Source: Histoplasma ohiense
Taxonomy: Eukaryota > Ascomycota > Eurotiomycetes > Onygenales > Ajellomycetaceae
DNA: 64,000 bases
Direction of reading: 5' to 3'
Assembly: GCA_017607445.1 (NCBI GenBank)
Contig: JAEVHH010000001.1
Location: 930,001-994,000 of the forward strand
The stretch's first letter is position 1; each line of letters opens with the position of its first letter. The notes under the pieces were generated by a model. It saw only the letters and a list, made by a program, of their open reading frames with translations, had not been told where the DNA came from and searched no databases. Below, piece after piece: positions 23,151-34,740 of the stretch. The position numbers were made by a program, and so were the translations under genes.

Positions 23151-23555
23151 ATATGAATGAGGTTGCAGCGGGGGAATTCTTTTATCCATCGGGATGTGAA
23201 CGTTTGGTAGGAACTATTGCTTCCACTTGCTTCCACTTGCTATTGTTGCCCATTCTGTGGAATTGTGTGAATGCATGGTCGATGAGCAGAAAATGGCAAT
23301 TCTATGTTTATGCGAATAAGGGTTTCGGTACTGCGGATGCTGGGATGCATCTTGAGTCTGTAGAGAAATAGAAAAATAGAAAGAAAAAAAAAAAAGGAAG
23401 TAATAAATGGACGCTGTCACGTGGTATTTGCTGATGGTTCCCAGTAGGCGCTGGTAGTCACCGAGTTCTTTTGCCCAGGAGCCTAGATATCTTGCATCCC
23501 AAGGGGCATTGAGGAGATTTATAGACAACCCCCTTCCCATAAACCCCACATCCAA
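23151..23555. promoter_or_regulatory. intergenic promoter region of CENP-X gene
   Basis: A 405-base gap. The poa1 side has an A-rich run near 23382-23396; the other side should hold the CENP-X promoter, including a TCACGTGG element at 23417-23424. Confidence 0.5.
23417..23424 (+). promoter_or_regulatory. TCACGTGG E-box-like element
   Basis: Lies about 130 bases upstream of the CENP-X start codon. CACGTG is the core bound by bHLH factors such as yeast Cbf1; binding here is inference. Confidence 0.35.
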
Positions 23556-24356
23556 ATGGACCCTCCCATATCTCTACCCAAACGGAAACACCCTCCATTC
23601 AATCCACCCCGCCCCCGAAATGCTTCCGGCATAACAAAACCCTCAACGACCTCGACGAGATCAAAATCCAAGCCCAAACCCAAACCCAAGTCCACAGCCC
23701 GGACAGTAACACAAAAGTCCTCTTCCTCCTCCTCCACTATACACCGTCGAAGCCCCTCAACAGCCCACAATAATGACAACGACGATGACACCCGCGCCTC
23801 AAGCACACCGTCCCGAACCCCTTCACACAATGGGCCCAACTCATCCCCGCGAGTTACACCATCGTCGGATTACGAATCCCGCTCCCGCTCCAGATCCCCT
23901 TCCGACGAACCAGACTACATTCTGGCTGAAATCACCGAGCCTGCCCCGCTAGATCCACGTGAGGAGCTCGAATCCTCCGACCCGCTGATCAAGCCCAAAC
24001 TTCTCACGACGCTCCTGCACCGCCACTTCCAAGACGACAAGACAAAGATCACGAAGGACGCCGTGCGGGCGTTGGCCAAGTACGTGGATATTTTCGTGCG
24101 GGAGGCGTTGGCGCGGGCGTCGTATGAGAGGACGGAAGGGCAGAGTGGTAAATCTGCCAGTCGGGATACAAGGGGGGGAGCGCGGGCGAGGGTTGATAAT
24201 TATTTAGAGGTATGTGTTTCGTGTGCTTCTTCCCTCCTTCTCTAATTTAGTTTCTTCAAATTTGTAGGGAATTATATTAAATTTACTTGTCGTTTTTTTT
24301 TTTTCTAGATTGAGGACTTAGAGAGACTGGCGCCGCAGCTAGTACTTGATTTCTGA
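23556..24356 (+). CDS. mhf2: CENP-X/Mhf2 histone-fold protein
   Basis: Exons 23556-24209 and 24309-24356 join in phase 0 across a 99-base intron and give 233 residues. CENP-X (Mhf2) pairs with CENP-S (Mhf1) in a histone-fold tetramer that works at the inner kinetochore and with the FANCM/Mph1 helicase in fork repair. The fold occupies the C-terminal part: LLTTLLHRHFQDDKTKIT, then DAVRALAKYVDIFVREALARA, and the second exon supplies IEDLERLAPQLVLDF, which matches the end of human CENP-X nearly residue for residue in pattern. The first ~140 residues are a disordered extension rich in Ser, Pro, Lys, Arg and Asp (KSKPKPKPKS, SRSRSRSPS). Animal CENP-X is about 80 residues, so the extension is lineage-specific. 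An in-domain insert (EGQSGKSASRDTRGGAR) separates the helices. Confidence 0.9.
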
Positions 24357-25842
24357 GGCGGGCGGAATTCTACAGACGACCTATGAGTTATCAAATGATT
24401 AACACGCTGGGATTTACGAATTTCGCTATGAGCCGCTGTTTTCGGATAGGCTATGTTCGGTGGCGTAATGGTAGGGAGTTTTGGGTGCTCAATTGCAATT
24501 AATCACCTATATGTATTACTTCAAGGAGGATGTAAAAGGGTTTTGGACTATGGCATTCACTCCTGGGATTATGGAGCCATCTAGAAACGACTTCGCAATA
24601 TTGCTTTCTTTTTCAACCGCGCGCATTGCATCGCTGGCAATTGAAAGCGGATCATGGAAGCAGTAGAAGGAATTGATTGGACTGATTTGACAACCTGCAA
24701 TTGCTGTACCGTAGACGCCTGACCACGACTTAGTGAAGGCCGGGGAAAGAATGAGATCCTCTACACACGATACAATATGGCAATATTTCGAAAAGACCTT
24801 CACTGACACAGAGACAGTTAAATTACAGTACAATGAGCTTCCGCAAGGCTGTTCTCGATTTGACGAACAATCGGGCGTGGTGTGGGGCTAGATGGTGGAG
24901 TTAGCCCAGCCACTGCAGGGACACCGAGTGTCAATAACCTCAAACAAACATGCGACACTTTTCAAAGCCTTCCACGCTTCACATCAACATCCTCATTCAT
25001 GCATGGAACAAGCGACCGCCCCTGGTCTCACAGGCCGTGCGACCCGCTCCGAAAGGTAGCGAACCCTCAAGTCGGGATAACCCACTTCCCAGGCGTTCTA
25101 TCCACCCTTGCTCCAGAGCCACGGGCTTTCGCAATGATTGATACACAAGTCTCCTCTGTAGATATTGAAAGATTATTTCTTGGAGACTTCTTCTTTTATC
25201 CTGTAGGATCTGTGGAATCTGTGGAATCTGCAAGGTGTTCCAAACATAATCAGCTTTTCTACTTCCTCAAAAATTTCTCTAACATGCAACCAGGCTATCT
25301 ATACCTCTCTTCCACAGGCGCAACGGGCAGCAATGGCTGCGACAGCAACTTGCATCTGACGCCTGGCCTCGAAACCCGAAAGGCAACACGATTCATTCCG
25401 CCTGCATATCCTGTCCTGGGCACCTCTCCATTCCTGTTTGAGTAATTCTCAGGGCCATAATGTTGCCCTTCCTGATACCATAGTGGGAATCTGCGACGGC
25501 TCCAAGTCCCTACATGCACCTCCTGGCTTCCGCGAAGCCTTAATCTAGGAGGTCGGACAGTGGATATTCTTCATGCATAGTCAATATTCTCAATGCGTCT
25601 TAAATCTCCATTTTCCCTCTCATTTCTGGAGCTTCCCTTTTATCCAACTCTTCTTTCCATCCTTTCTTTCACTACTCTCTGGAAGACGAAAACTGATTTC
25701 TTTTCTTTCTGTCTCAATTTTTTCCATTTTTACTTCTTCATATATATTCTCTATATATTTATTCTCTTCTACGCATATTTTCACTCGTTCACTTCCACAA
25801 CATCAAAGCGCTAGTCGCTTGTGTTCTATAAATAAATAAATA

Positions 25843-25873
<31 letters not shown>

Positions 25874-25970
25874 TGTTTTCCCCCCTCTCTTTCTCCCTAT
25901 ACAATATCGGGGAATTGTCCATCCATTTACCAGCGTAAATAGACAAAACAGAAAATACACATCGACAAAA
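24357..25970. other. intergenic, no supported gene
   Basis: About 1.6 kb. One plus-strand open frame (24882-25445, 187 codons) lacks any motif and overlaps similar-length frames on the other strand; I leave it out. A TCTA microsatellite lies at 25843-25874 in the presumed leader of the cupredoxin gene, preceded by a long pyrimidine-rich stretch (25600-25800). Confidence 0.55.
25843..25874. repeat. (TCTA)n microsatellite
   Basis: About seven to eight TCTA units, roughly 100 bases upstream of the cupredoxin start codon. Confidence 0.9.
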
Positions 25971-26953
25971 ATGTTGCTCAGGGGAGTCCTGGCATCGACT
26001 GTGTTTCTGGCAACAGGAATCTATGCGCAAGTCGAGGATGAAGTCATTGCCGGATGGGCGCCGACGAAACGGCAGTCGCCAGAGGGCATGGTTACCGTCC
26101 ATGCTGTTCAAGTTGGCAATGCAGAAGGCAGCAAGAGGTTCTATCCGGACTCTCTTAAGGCTGAACCTGGCTCGATGGTCCAGTTTCAGTTCCATCCAGC
26201 GGTAAGAAGCTGTAAATCCGGGCGAAATATCCTCTCTGGAATCAGGAAAGCAGGCTTCTAATAATCGTCATATCTATAATAGAATCACTCCGTTGCGCAG
26301 TCCACTTTTGATAGCCCCTGTTCGCCCATCGGCGGCGGAACAGGTATTCGATCTGGGTTCCTACCCGTGTCGGCTGATGCTACAGAAATGCCCGTGTTCA
26401 CGATTATGATCAACGACAGCAGCCCTGTATGGTTGTTCTGTGGCCAAAAAAATCATTGCCAGAATGGCATGGTCATGGTTATCAATCCGTATGTATTATG
26501 TTTACCTGTTCCGATCCCCCACCTTTCATTGACAAAACAATCTGTCATCTAAACGCTGCGAAGTGTTGTCTGTAATATTCTAACATATTTTCTCTTCCCT
26601 CTAGCCCTGAAGCACAAGATAAGAACATCGAAGCATTCCGATCCATCGCTATGAGTGGAGAAGGAGGTTCTAGCGGCGGTGGCAGCGAAGGGAGCGACAA
26701 CCCTACACCCCTCCCGACCGGCGGCTCACTCCCAACCGGGGGTATATACCCAACTCCTGGCGGCAACGGTGGTAACGGAATAGCTCTCCCCTCCGACGGA
26801 TCTATTTCGTCTACCGTTTCTTCAGGCAGGCCAACACCGACCCAAACCGCTGATCCGTTCTTATCTACAGGCAACGCAGCACCCCAGCGAATTTCCCATG
26901 CTGCAACCCTTTCTGGATTGGTAGTTGCTGCCTTTGCAATTTTCGGGTTGTGA
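25971..26953 (+). CDS. GPI-anchored extracellular cupredoxin
   Basis: Exons 25971-26201, 26283-26488 and 26605-26953 join in frame and give 261 residues. A signal peptide is visible (MLLRGVLASTVFLATGIYA). The middle, about residues 40-150, is a cupredoxin domain of the type found in fungal serine/threonine-rich cell-surface proteins: VHAVQVGNAEG, FYPDSLKAEPGSMVQFQF, then NHSVAQS (candidate His ligand), and WLFCGQKNHCQNGM, which offers Cys, His and Met in type-1 copper spacing. After residue 165 the chain is Gly/Ser/Thr/Pro-rich (a probable glycosylated stalk) and ends in a hydrophobic tail (LSGLVVAAFAIFGL) that fits a GPI-anchor signal. It therefore probably sits on the plasma membrane or wall. 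Copper binding is inferred from the ligands; the physiological role is unknown. Confidence 0.88.
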
Positions 26954-27534
26954 GTGGTGTATGAAAGCTGTGTATGATATCGATAGGCGTTTGCCCTTGA
27001 TGAAGAGGAGATTCGAGGCGTCAGGACAAGAGAACTTCTCTCTCTCTCCTTCTCCTTCTTTTCTTTTCTTTCTCTCTCTCTCTTTTTTGTTTCTTCCAGA
27101 TACCTGTTTCCATGTTTTGAATGCTATATGAGCTTTTCTCCTGTAACACCAGTCGTGAACCGTTTATTGTATATATACCCGCCGGCTGGTCTGCGAATGG
27201 CCCCAGAGTCAGATTCCCCCTTCCCCTCATTGTAATGTGTGTGGATGTGGTTGTCTGTGAGTTTCTAAAATATTGAAAATAATAGCGAGATCAAGCAATC
27301 CATTTTTATAATATTTCTTGTGAGCATCGTACTGTACTGTACATACTATTTCCCGCAGTCCTGTCCAACTACTTAGTCATCGACAAACCTTGACGCGAGA
27401 CACGCGGCTCACGTGTCAACAACTCAAATATTCCATCTCGGACGGCGGGTGGAGAATATAGGAAGCGGATTGCTCCGGGAGATTATATAGATGTATCTAT
27501 ATAACATGCCAGCCTCGATACCTCTTCAGCAACG
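26954..27534. promoter_or_regulatory. intergenic, Mis12 promoter side
   Basis: A 581-base gap with a CT-rich patch at 27037-27090 (3' flank of the cupredoxin gene) and a TCACGTG element at 27409-27415, about 120 bases upstream of the Mis12 start codon. Confidence 0.5.
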
Positions 27535-28683
27535 ATGAATGACACCACAACTGCCCTCCTCACAGAACATTTCAGCTACACCCCACTCGTAAGTTTGTTG
27601 TGCTTACATTACCTTACCAGCCCTTCGTATAGAAAGATGCTTATCTGCATGTTTATCTAGTCTCTGATAGACGACGTAATAAACTCCATAAACAACCTGA
27701 TCTACCAAGCCATCTCCAGTCTCGAAGATGGTCTCTTGAACGCCCCGCCAGAGCGGCTAGGCTTCTCTCATGCCGGCGACTCCATCCCGGACACGGACGA
27801 TGATGGGAACATCCAGTATCCGGAAGCGAGGCTGGAAATAGAGAATGGGCTACATCAATTGGAGACGCTGCTGGAGGCGACGGTCGATAAGGCCTTCGAT
27901 AAGTTCGAAATTTACGTCTTAAGGAATATCCTGACAGTACCAGAGGATCTGCTCGGATGGGTGCGGTTGACGCATTACGAGGTGGGGTAAATTTTTTACC
28001 AAAACAGAAAGATTTTACTAGAATAACACTTACATCTAACTCTTATCTCGTCGTCTGTACGATAGAAACTCTCCCTCGGCCCCAGCGCCCCCAACGCTCC
28101 AACTCTAGAATCAATAACCCTCCAACGCCAAAAATTGCGCGAAACCCGAAAACTCCAGCGCGCACTCCGGCAAGAAGCCGACCGCAATGACGCAATAATC
28201 GCCCAGCTACGCTCAATCCTCCTCAGAGATACCCATGCGCCGGCCTCCCCCGACCGGAAAGGAGCAGCAACACCAGCCATATCCTCTCAACTCGCAACCG
28301 CAGACGCCCCCGACCTTTCCTTCCTCTTCGCCGACACAACCGCCCGCCGCCTCCGCATCGGCGACACCGCAGACCCGTCCCACAAACCCATAACAACAAA
28401 CACAACGTTCATACTTTCCCAACTCCCCGCTCTCCGTGCAATGCTTACCCAACTACGGCCAAAGTTGTCAACCTTGCCCAGATCCGCAGGGGAGATAGAG
28501 CTAGATCCGAAACGTGAGGAGAGAAGGGACTATATTGAGAGTCGGACGCGGATGCATCTGATGAGGAATGGGGAGCTGGGCGGAGCAGAGGATGGGCACG
28601 GGGCTGTGGTGGCGGGGCGGAGGGTTGAGGCGGAGGAGGTTAGGGCGTTGGAAGGTGTGGTGGAGATGTTGGGCAGTGATTGA
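27535..28683 (+). CDS. mis12: Mis12/Mtw1 kinetochore protein
   Basis: Exons 27535-27588, 27661-27981 and 28066-28683 all join in phase 0 and give 330 residues. Mis12/Mtw1 is a core subunit of the MIND/Mis12 complex that links centromeric chromatin to the Ndc80 complex. The N-terminus shows the family pattern: TEHFSYTPL|SLIDDVINSINNLIYQAISSLE, which is split by the first intron and restored by its removal, followed by ENGLHQLETLLEATVDKAFDKFEIYVLRNIL (written here as a description of the conserved helix) with the segment KFEIYVLRNIL. The third exon continues with a coiled-coil-like stretch (LQRQKLRETRKLQRAL, residues about 150-190), a Ser/Ala/Pro-rich linker and a C-terminal helix. It lies 3.2 kb from CENP-X on the same strand with the cupredoxin gene between. 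Confidence 0.88.
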
Positions 28684-30517
28684 ATTTTTATTTTAAGATC
28701 CCTTCCCTATTTTTTAATACATCCCTCTGTTTTTTTTTTTTTTTTTTTTTGACTTACCTTGGTTTGGCGTTTGGGGTAACCTATTTTCCAACGGCGTAAA
28801 ATAGTTTCATATGTCGTCAGCCTTCTGTCCAATGTACTGTATGTACTGTACATAGGTTTTTCCAATATTTTTCAGGAGTGAAATGGTGAAATAGGGAGCT
28901 CGGGGCCCGGGGCCGCCGGAGGGTTAATATATTATTATGTTTTCCTGTGAAAGGTCAAAAATACCTGGTTGTCTGGTGATCAAGCTACTATTTGAAGACA
29001 AGCTTGGAGAGACCGCCGCGCTCCTCGCAGTCCAGAGTTTACAACAAGCAAACCTGCATATATCCGAATTGGCGTATCGAACTTCTTCGTTCTCTGGCGT
29101 TTCATTTCCAAAGATGAGTTCAGAGTGTGCATGATTCTAGGAAACACGAGAGAAAACAACTTAAAAAGAGGCTCAGGGTGGCTTTTGGTTTTTTATTTTT
29201 ATTATTATTTTTATACATACGCAAACCGAAAAGACGAAAAAATCCACTTATTCCGAACTTTTGAATTGAATTTGTTGCCATAGCCTGACTACCTTGACGT
29301 TGAACTGGTATTTCTGGATAGAAAGGCGACTCAAAAGCCCCTCAATATACCGAGCAACCCAATCAATAATGCATTAGAGACGGCCTCGCAAGAAAATCCG
29401 CTGCTCCTAGGTCATGGGCCATCCACCCGGCGTGAGAAAGGACTCGAGTATACTCCGTAGACGCCTACGATGTCAACTAACTTGTTCATGGTTCGATACT
29501 AAATAAGCTATTCTCGACCTTCGCCCAATCACCTCGGTGCTCCTGGCGCTGAAGCTCTCGGCTTCCCGCATACAAACCCCACTGGGATTCTGCATCACAG
29601 GCGCCAAACTCCCCAGACGAATCAGCTGCATATCCAGGCCATGTCCCACTCCTCGTCTGTGCTTCTGGGGAAATCGGAAGCCCCTTGGGATCTGGTTTGA
29701 TTGGTTGTCAATGTGTTGGTTGTGTGGTTGCGGATATGTTGTGTACCCGCCCCGCCCCGGCATCACCCTCCTGGCCATCGAGCCCGTCCAAAGTAGCCAA
29801 TCCAGCCGCCCGGCTTTTGCAGAGAGTGCGCAGTGAAACTCTCGCGCATTCCTGTATGCGCTGATCGGCGGGTTGGGAGAGCCAATCGTGGATCCGACGA
29901 GGAGGGTGTTCCTGTTGGATGCTGCATGTCCCTCCCATCTCTTTTCTCCTCGTCCCACAGAGAATGCGATTTTGTTGTCTTCCACCAGGGTTGGAAGTTG
30001 GAAGCAGCAAATTGGACAATAAAAACATATTGTCGCCCGCTTCCCATCGTTCCATTTGCCCCAATATTTCTTTCTACTCCTTCACATTCTCCGTTTCTTG
30101 CTTTCGTTTTGTTGCTACTTTATTTCTACCACCAGTGGGTTGGCAGCCGTGCGAGTCTGGGCTGTGCCTTGGCCTGTTGCTTCGGTCCATTCATTCATTG
30201 ATCTATCCAGCTATAGATCCTACTCCCTTTTCAATACTTTAAAAAGAAAGACAAAAGCGCTCATTTGTACTCTTGCTGGGTCACATAGACACTGCTGCAA
30301 GGTCATCATTCGCTCTGCCGGTGCTTTGTGACGGTTGCCCATTGAATAGGGAAACCGGAAACCTTTCTTACTTTAGCAACCTACCATTTATTCAATACGC
30401 AAAACTCTCTCTAAAGGCAAGGCGTGAACCGTTCTCTCTGCCTTCAATTCATTCAACTCGTTTTATCATAATAGTCATCATTATCATTATCATTATCATT
30501 CTTATTTTCCAACCAAA
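28684..30517. other. intergenic, one unassigned open frame
   Basis: About 1.8 kb. Contains poly-T at about 28731-28750 and an ATT-rich patch near 29195-29215. A minus-strand open frame of 170 codons (29985-29473) has the look of real protein in places but no family I can name; it overlaps open frames in other phases. The stretch before 30518 is pyrimidine-rich with a TCATTA-type repeat (30468-30505) and probably is the leader of the next gene. Confidence 0.5.
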
Positions 30518-31389
30518 ATGACCCCTCCACTCTCTCTCGTGGACTCCCACAACGGCTCCCACGCCACAACCCTAGCCGCCTCCGATGAGGATGAATCCGC
30601 CTACCTTCGCCGCGCCAAAATATTCCACTGGGTCCGCGTCTCCATCTCCGGCATCATTTTCGTCATTGCCATGGCCGTCATCGGCTGCGAAGTCCGCTCC
30701 CTCCGCTTCTACCAACAAACCAACCCTTTCAAGAACTGGGACCTCGTCCTGTGGCCTGAGAAACTCGATCTACGCCCGACAACGGCACTGATTGCCTGCG
30801 GAAGCATCATCGCCCTGCTCACCCTGGCCTATCTCATTTTTTCTTTCCTCCCATCTGTGCGTATTGCCTTCCTCCTTCCCCTTTTGTCACTTTTATATGT
30901 GTAACATATGTCTACCAAACTAACCTAAAAAAACAACCAACCCTCCTTTAGCCTCACGCCCGTATCATTCTCCTAAACAGCCTCATAGCTATCGTGGCCC
31001 TCAGCGGCCTCATCGCTGCTATCGTCTCCGTCGCTTTCACTACCGTCGTCACCGACCCCCGCGTGAACAACGGCGATAACGTTGGCGAAACTATCCACAC
31101 CTGGACGTGCAAATGGGGTTATGCAGATGGGCTCGACGAGGAGGGCAGACCAGTCGATGCCACGGATGGATTTGGTCGGCTGTGCAGGGACACACATGCG
31201 TCGTTTGCGCTTATGTGTGTGTTGATTGTGCTTGAGGCTGTGCTGGGGATTGCGTCGTTGCTGGGGTGGTGGATGGAGTTTGGGATGGAGAGGAAGAGAA
31301 TGGTCGTGGTTGAGGTTGAGGCTGGAGTGATGGAAGCGCGCAAACAGAGTAGGGATGAGGATCAGGATGGGAAAAATTCTTTGTTCTAA
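30518..31389 (+). CDS. four-helix integral membrane protein, unrecognised
   Basis: Exons 30518-30856 and 30952-31389 join in phase 0 (95-base intron) and give 258 residues. Four hydrophobic segments are visible: about residues 38-60 (VSISGIIFVIAMAVIG), 90-112 (ALIACGSIIALLTLAYLIFS), 118-142 (LLNSLIAIVALSGLIAAIVS) and 205-228 (ALMCVLIVLEAVLGIASLLG). A loop between helices 3 and 4 carries two Cys (TWTCKWGY and GRLCRDTH) that could form a disulphide. The N-terminus is Ser/Asp-rich and the C-terminus is charged, both probably cytosolic. The layout resembles tetraspan fungal membrane proteins of the MARVEL or Sur7 kind, but no diagnostic motif is present, so I give no function. Confidence 0.8.
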
Positions 31390-32079
31390 GGGTCTGGCTG
31401 TATTGAGGTTTTATTGATTTTGGGTAGTGAGGGGGCCCTTTTTCTTGGCCTGGTGCCGGCTCTCCAGATGATGATATCTTTATTTGAATGTCTACCTATT
31501 TTGTTTTTATTTCCCCCACCCCTTGTTTCCTTCGTGTTGGTTGGGTGTGGGTTTTTGGCTTATGATTATGTCTTATGTATCTTATTTCGATGGCCTTTTT
31601 TCCCCCTATTAGTTCTGTATCAGTGTGTGTGGTTTATATGTTTCGTCATCTACTCCAAGAAGGAAGGCAGACGCATCGTCAGAGTAATCTCATTAATTCC
31701 CACAACACTCGTGTATATGCATATGTTTTCAATAACGAGATCCAGTTAAGTCATTTAACGTAAAGGGGCGACGTCTTGAGCCGGTACGGAACAACAGTAA
31801 TTCCGACATAGATCACATGCACTGGTGATCTGCGAGATTTTGAAGCTTCAAGAAGTTTGCGTTAACTACCGATTCCTTGTTTTCGCTTTTCTTTAGTTGA
31901 TGGCTTTGAGAACATACATCTTTCATAGCCTAAATTATAGACTTATTATTCTCCCCCGGTTTGATCCGACTTGTCCCTTGCGAACCTTGTCACAGCCCAG
32001 GAACCATACCTGCAAACGTATATAAAAAAAACGCTAATTTCGTAGCACCCCGATTTTTCGCAATCACAGAGCACGGAAT
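31390..32079. other. intergenic, no gene seen
   Basis: A 690-base gap, T-rich on the left (3' flank of the membrane protein gene). The right side should hold the swc5 promoter. No motif stands out. Confidence 0.65.
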
Positions 32080-33423
32080 ATGGCCCGACAAGCCTTATCA
32101 GGAAACAGGCATGATAGCGTGTCGAATGAGACACCATCCGAGCCCGAGCACATGACTGGTGCCGTGGCCATAGGAGAAAATCAAAAAGGCGAGGACGAAG
32201 ATTATAACTCCGAAGAGGATTCCGATTTTGACGTCAACGCACCCGCTGAGAGCGATGCGGAAGAGGAAGAGGGCGGGGACGATGGCGATGGTTCATATGC
32301 TATTGCCGGTCGGCCTCGGAAGCGGAGGAAGTTGTCACCTGATCCGGATGATGAGGATGCTATTATGGATGCTGAGTTTGATTCCGGTGACGAGGCTACG
32401 ATAAGAATTGGGAAGGAGAAGATGGAGAAGGCGAGGAGGAGGAGGAGGAGGAGGAGGAAAGAGGGCGGAAGGAAGGGGAAATGGAAAGCGGGGGAGAAGC
32501 AAAAGAAGAATAGTGAAGAGGCTGATGCTGACGGAGGTGATGATTTTGAAATTGACGATGGTGAAGATGATGATGATGATAATGTTGGTGGCGGCGGCGG
32601 GTTCGTGAGGACGAGGGGTATGAGGATGCGGATGTATGCGATTTCCCCAATTTCTCTTGGGATTTGATTTTAGGAGCGGATGATATTTGCATATGGATTA
32701 CTAACTCTATTTTAATGCAGGAAGGAGGAGCGGCGCCCGCTATCAAAGGCTGATGGTGCTACGGTGGATGTGGACGCGCTGTGGGAAAAGATGAAAGCTG
32801 CTGGACCCAGTCCAATTCCCCCGAAGCGTGGATCTCCGGCTCTCGAAGAAGGCAAACAAAAAGTGTGCGCGATAAGAAGTGATTACTCGCGTGATCCAGC
32901 CCAGGCTCTTCCATATGAAGAAACAATAACTATAAAACGAGTCTACAAGTTCGCGGGCGAGGTTATAACCGAGGAGAAAACTGTCCCGAAGGATTCCGCC
33001 GAAGCAAAACTGTATCTCTCATCCGAGGTAGCGAAGAAGGAGAAAAAGACTTCAAGCAATGCGAAAGCGGATAGCGAACTCAACGCCTCCTCCGATGCCG
33101 TTTATATTCCGCTCCTGAGGCCCCTGCGCAGGTACTCCAGATTCGATCCAAACCCTCCTAACTCAATCCAGAAAAGCTGGGAAAAGACGATCGCTGTCCC
33201 TGGTGGTCCAGGACTAGCTGAACAGCCCAAGGGACCTAAACTGAATACGGTCATGAAATCTAAGCTTGATTGGGCCGAATATGTCGATCGGGCAGGCATC
33301 AGAGATGATCTCGACGTGCATAGTAAAGCTAAGGAAGGTTACTTGGGCCGGATGGACTTCCTGAGTCGCGTGGATGCGAAGCGAGAAGAGGAGCGGCGCA
33401 ATGCGCGATTGAAGAATTTATAA
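32080..33423 (+). CDS. swc5: Swc5, SWR1 chromatin-remodelling complex subunit (BCNT domain)
   Basis: Exons 32080-32633 and 32721-33423 join in phase 2 (donor GTATGC, acceptor TGCAG) and give 418 residues. Swc5 belongs to the SWR1 complex that exchanges H2A.Z into nucleosomes. The N-terminal half is strongly acidic with Asp/Glu runs (SDAEEEEGGDDGDG, EDDDDDN) broken by basic patches (RPRKRRK, RRRRRRRRK), as in histone-binding Swc5/CFDP1 proteins. The C-terminal 80 residues form the BCNT-C domain: LNTVMKSKLDWAEYVD, KEGYLGRMDFLSRVD and a final REEERRNARLKNL. The segment TIKRVYKFAGEVITEEK is a further conserved block. Several GT sites occur near the exon 1 end; I chose the one that keeps frame into KEERRPLSKADG. 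Confidence 0.92.
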
Positions 33424-34740
33424 GTTCGCGCAAACAAGCTACCTTAATTTATATGTATGAGTGCATTGGTCAGACAGAAAACTCATTGTTCAATGTCACA
33501 TATCAATGAAATCTGAGAATATGCCCTTGCCACCACTACCATTTCCGCTATACCCCCATTTCAGCAGATTACTTCTACGCGGAAATACTCTCTCTCCACT
33601 TATTTCCAAAGTACGCCCCGGCAGCCCTTGGACCCGTTATCTTCATTCCGCGCACCGGGGGCCAGACATGCTGAAAACGTTGGATTCACATTGCTGACAA
33701 CACTTCGGCAACTAGGGGATCTTACTCTCCGCTTACGGGACAACATTGGCGGACTTCAAGTTCCCAATTTAAAGACAGCAACATATAGCCCGTCCTGCTG
33801 ATGCTTGGCACCGATGTTATCAACTGCGGTGATCTCCTCTCACGCTCCCGCTTCGCCAATGTAAAGACAAACTACCGCCCTTCAAAAACCAGTGTTGAAT
33901 ACCTAGGGCTGAGAGACAGTAGCCCAATTCTAACTGTTTTTCTAGACTACGAACCACCCATGGCAAAGTTATGACAGGTCATTATTCTGCATCGGGCCTA
34001 TATTTATGCGTCATTTTAATCACCAGCAGACTGAACAATTCAAATGAATTATTTTATAATTGCTCCTTGATTCGGTGGCAAATGTTAATACCATGAAGGT
34101 GGCGTTTGGGACAAGCCAAGCCAAAGGGGTGGTGGGTTACGACATACGGATGTGGTTCCTCTCCTCTATGCTACCATCAGGCGTACTGGTGAGAGAGCCC
34201 TTTTGCCCCAGGAACCTAACAATTTACATAGCAGTGTACATATGTGATCCAGCAGGAGTCGCCATTGCGTACTCGCCGAGCTGCCGACTCTTCGATGAGA
34301 GTCCACCCCTGTTATCTTTCATGGCCTGAGCAGAGAAAGAACACCACTGCATCCTTACAAAGCTGGAAGCAAGTTGAAAAAACCTCAAGTGAAGCCTATC
34401 TCTGGCTAATATTATGAATCCTACCTAATTTACGCCCCAAGTCCGCTATTTTTTATTTTATAACCGTGAAATATTCTTTGGATGTCTCAAAACGAAATCC
34501 CTACGCATCTACTTCTCATGTCTATGAGAAATCCCACAGCCTAAGCAGACCGCCGAAGTCAAATTTCAAACCTAGCCGAAAGGTATCATAGGAATGGGCG
34601 GCCTCATTATTCACCATCGATCGATATGTCTTACAAAATCACTAGAGCATTTCTATTCCATTCGCTAGTACCAAACCTCACAAAACCTGTTCCAGAAGCC
34701 CACGCCATACATCTTCAGCCTTCCATCTCATCCAAAAGAG
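33424..34740. other. intergenic between convergent genes
   Basis: About 1.3 kb between swc5 (+) and brlA (-), so it should hold two 3' ends. No coding frame is convincing. Confidence 0.65.

Noticed and set aside
24462..24480. TGGCGTAATGG resembling a tRNA A-box
   Set aside because: No B-box or cloverleaf can be found downstream.
24882..25445. 187-codon open frame upstream of the cupredoxin gene
   Set aside because: No motif, overlaps comparable frames on the other strand and lacks a plausible intron structure.
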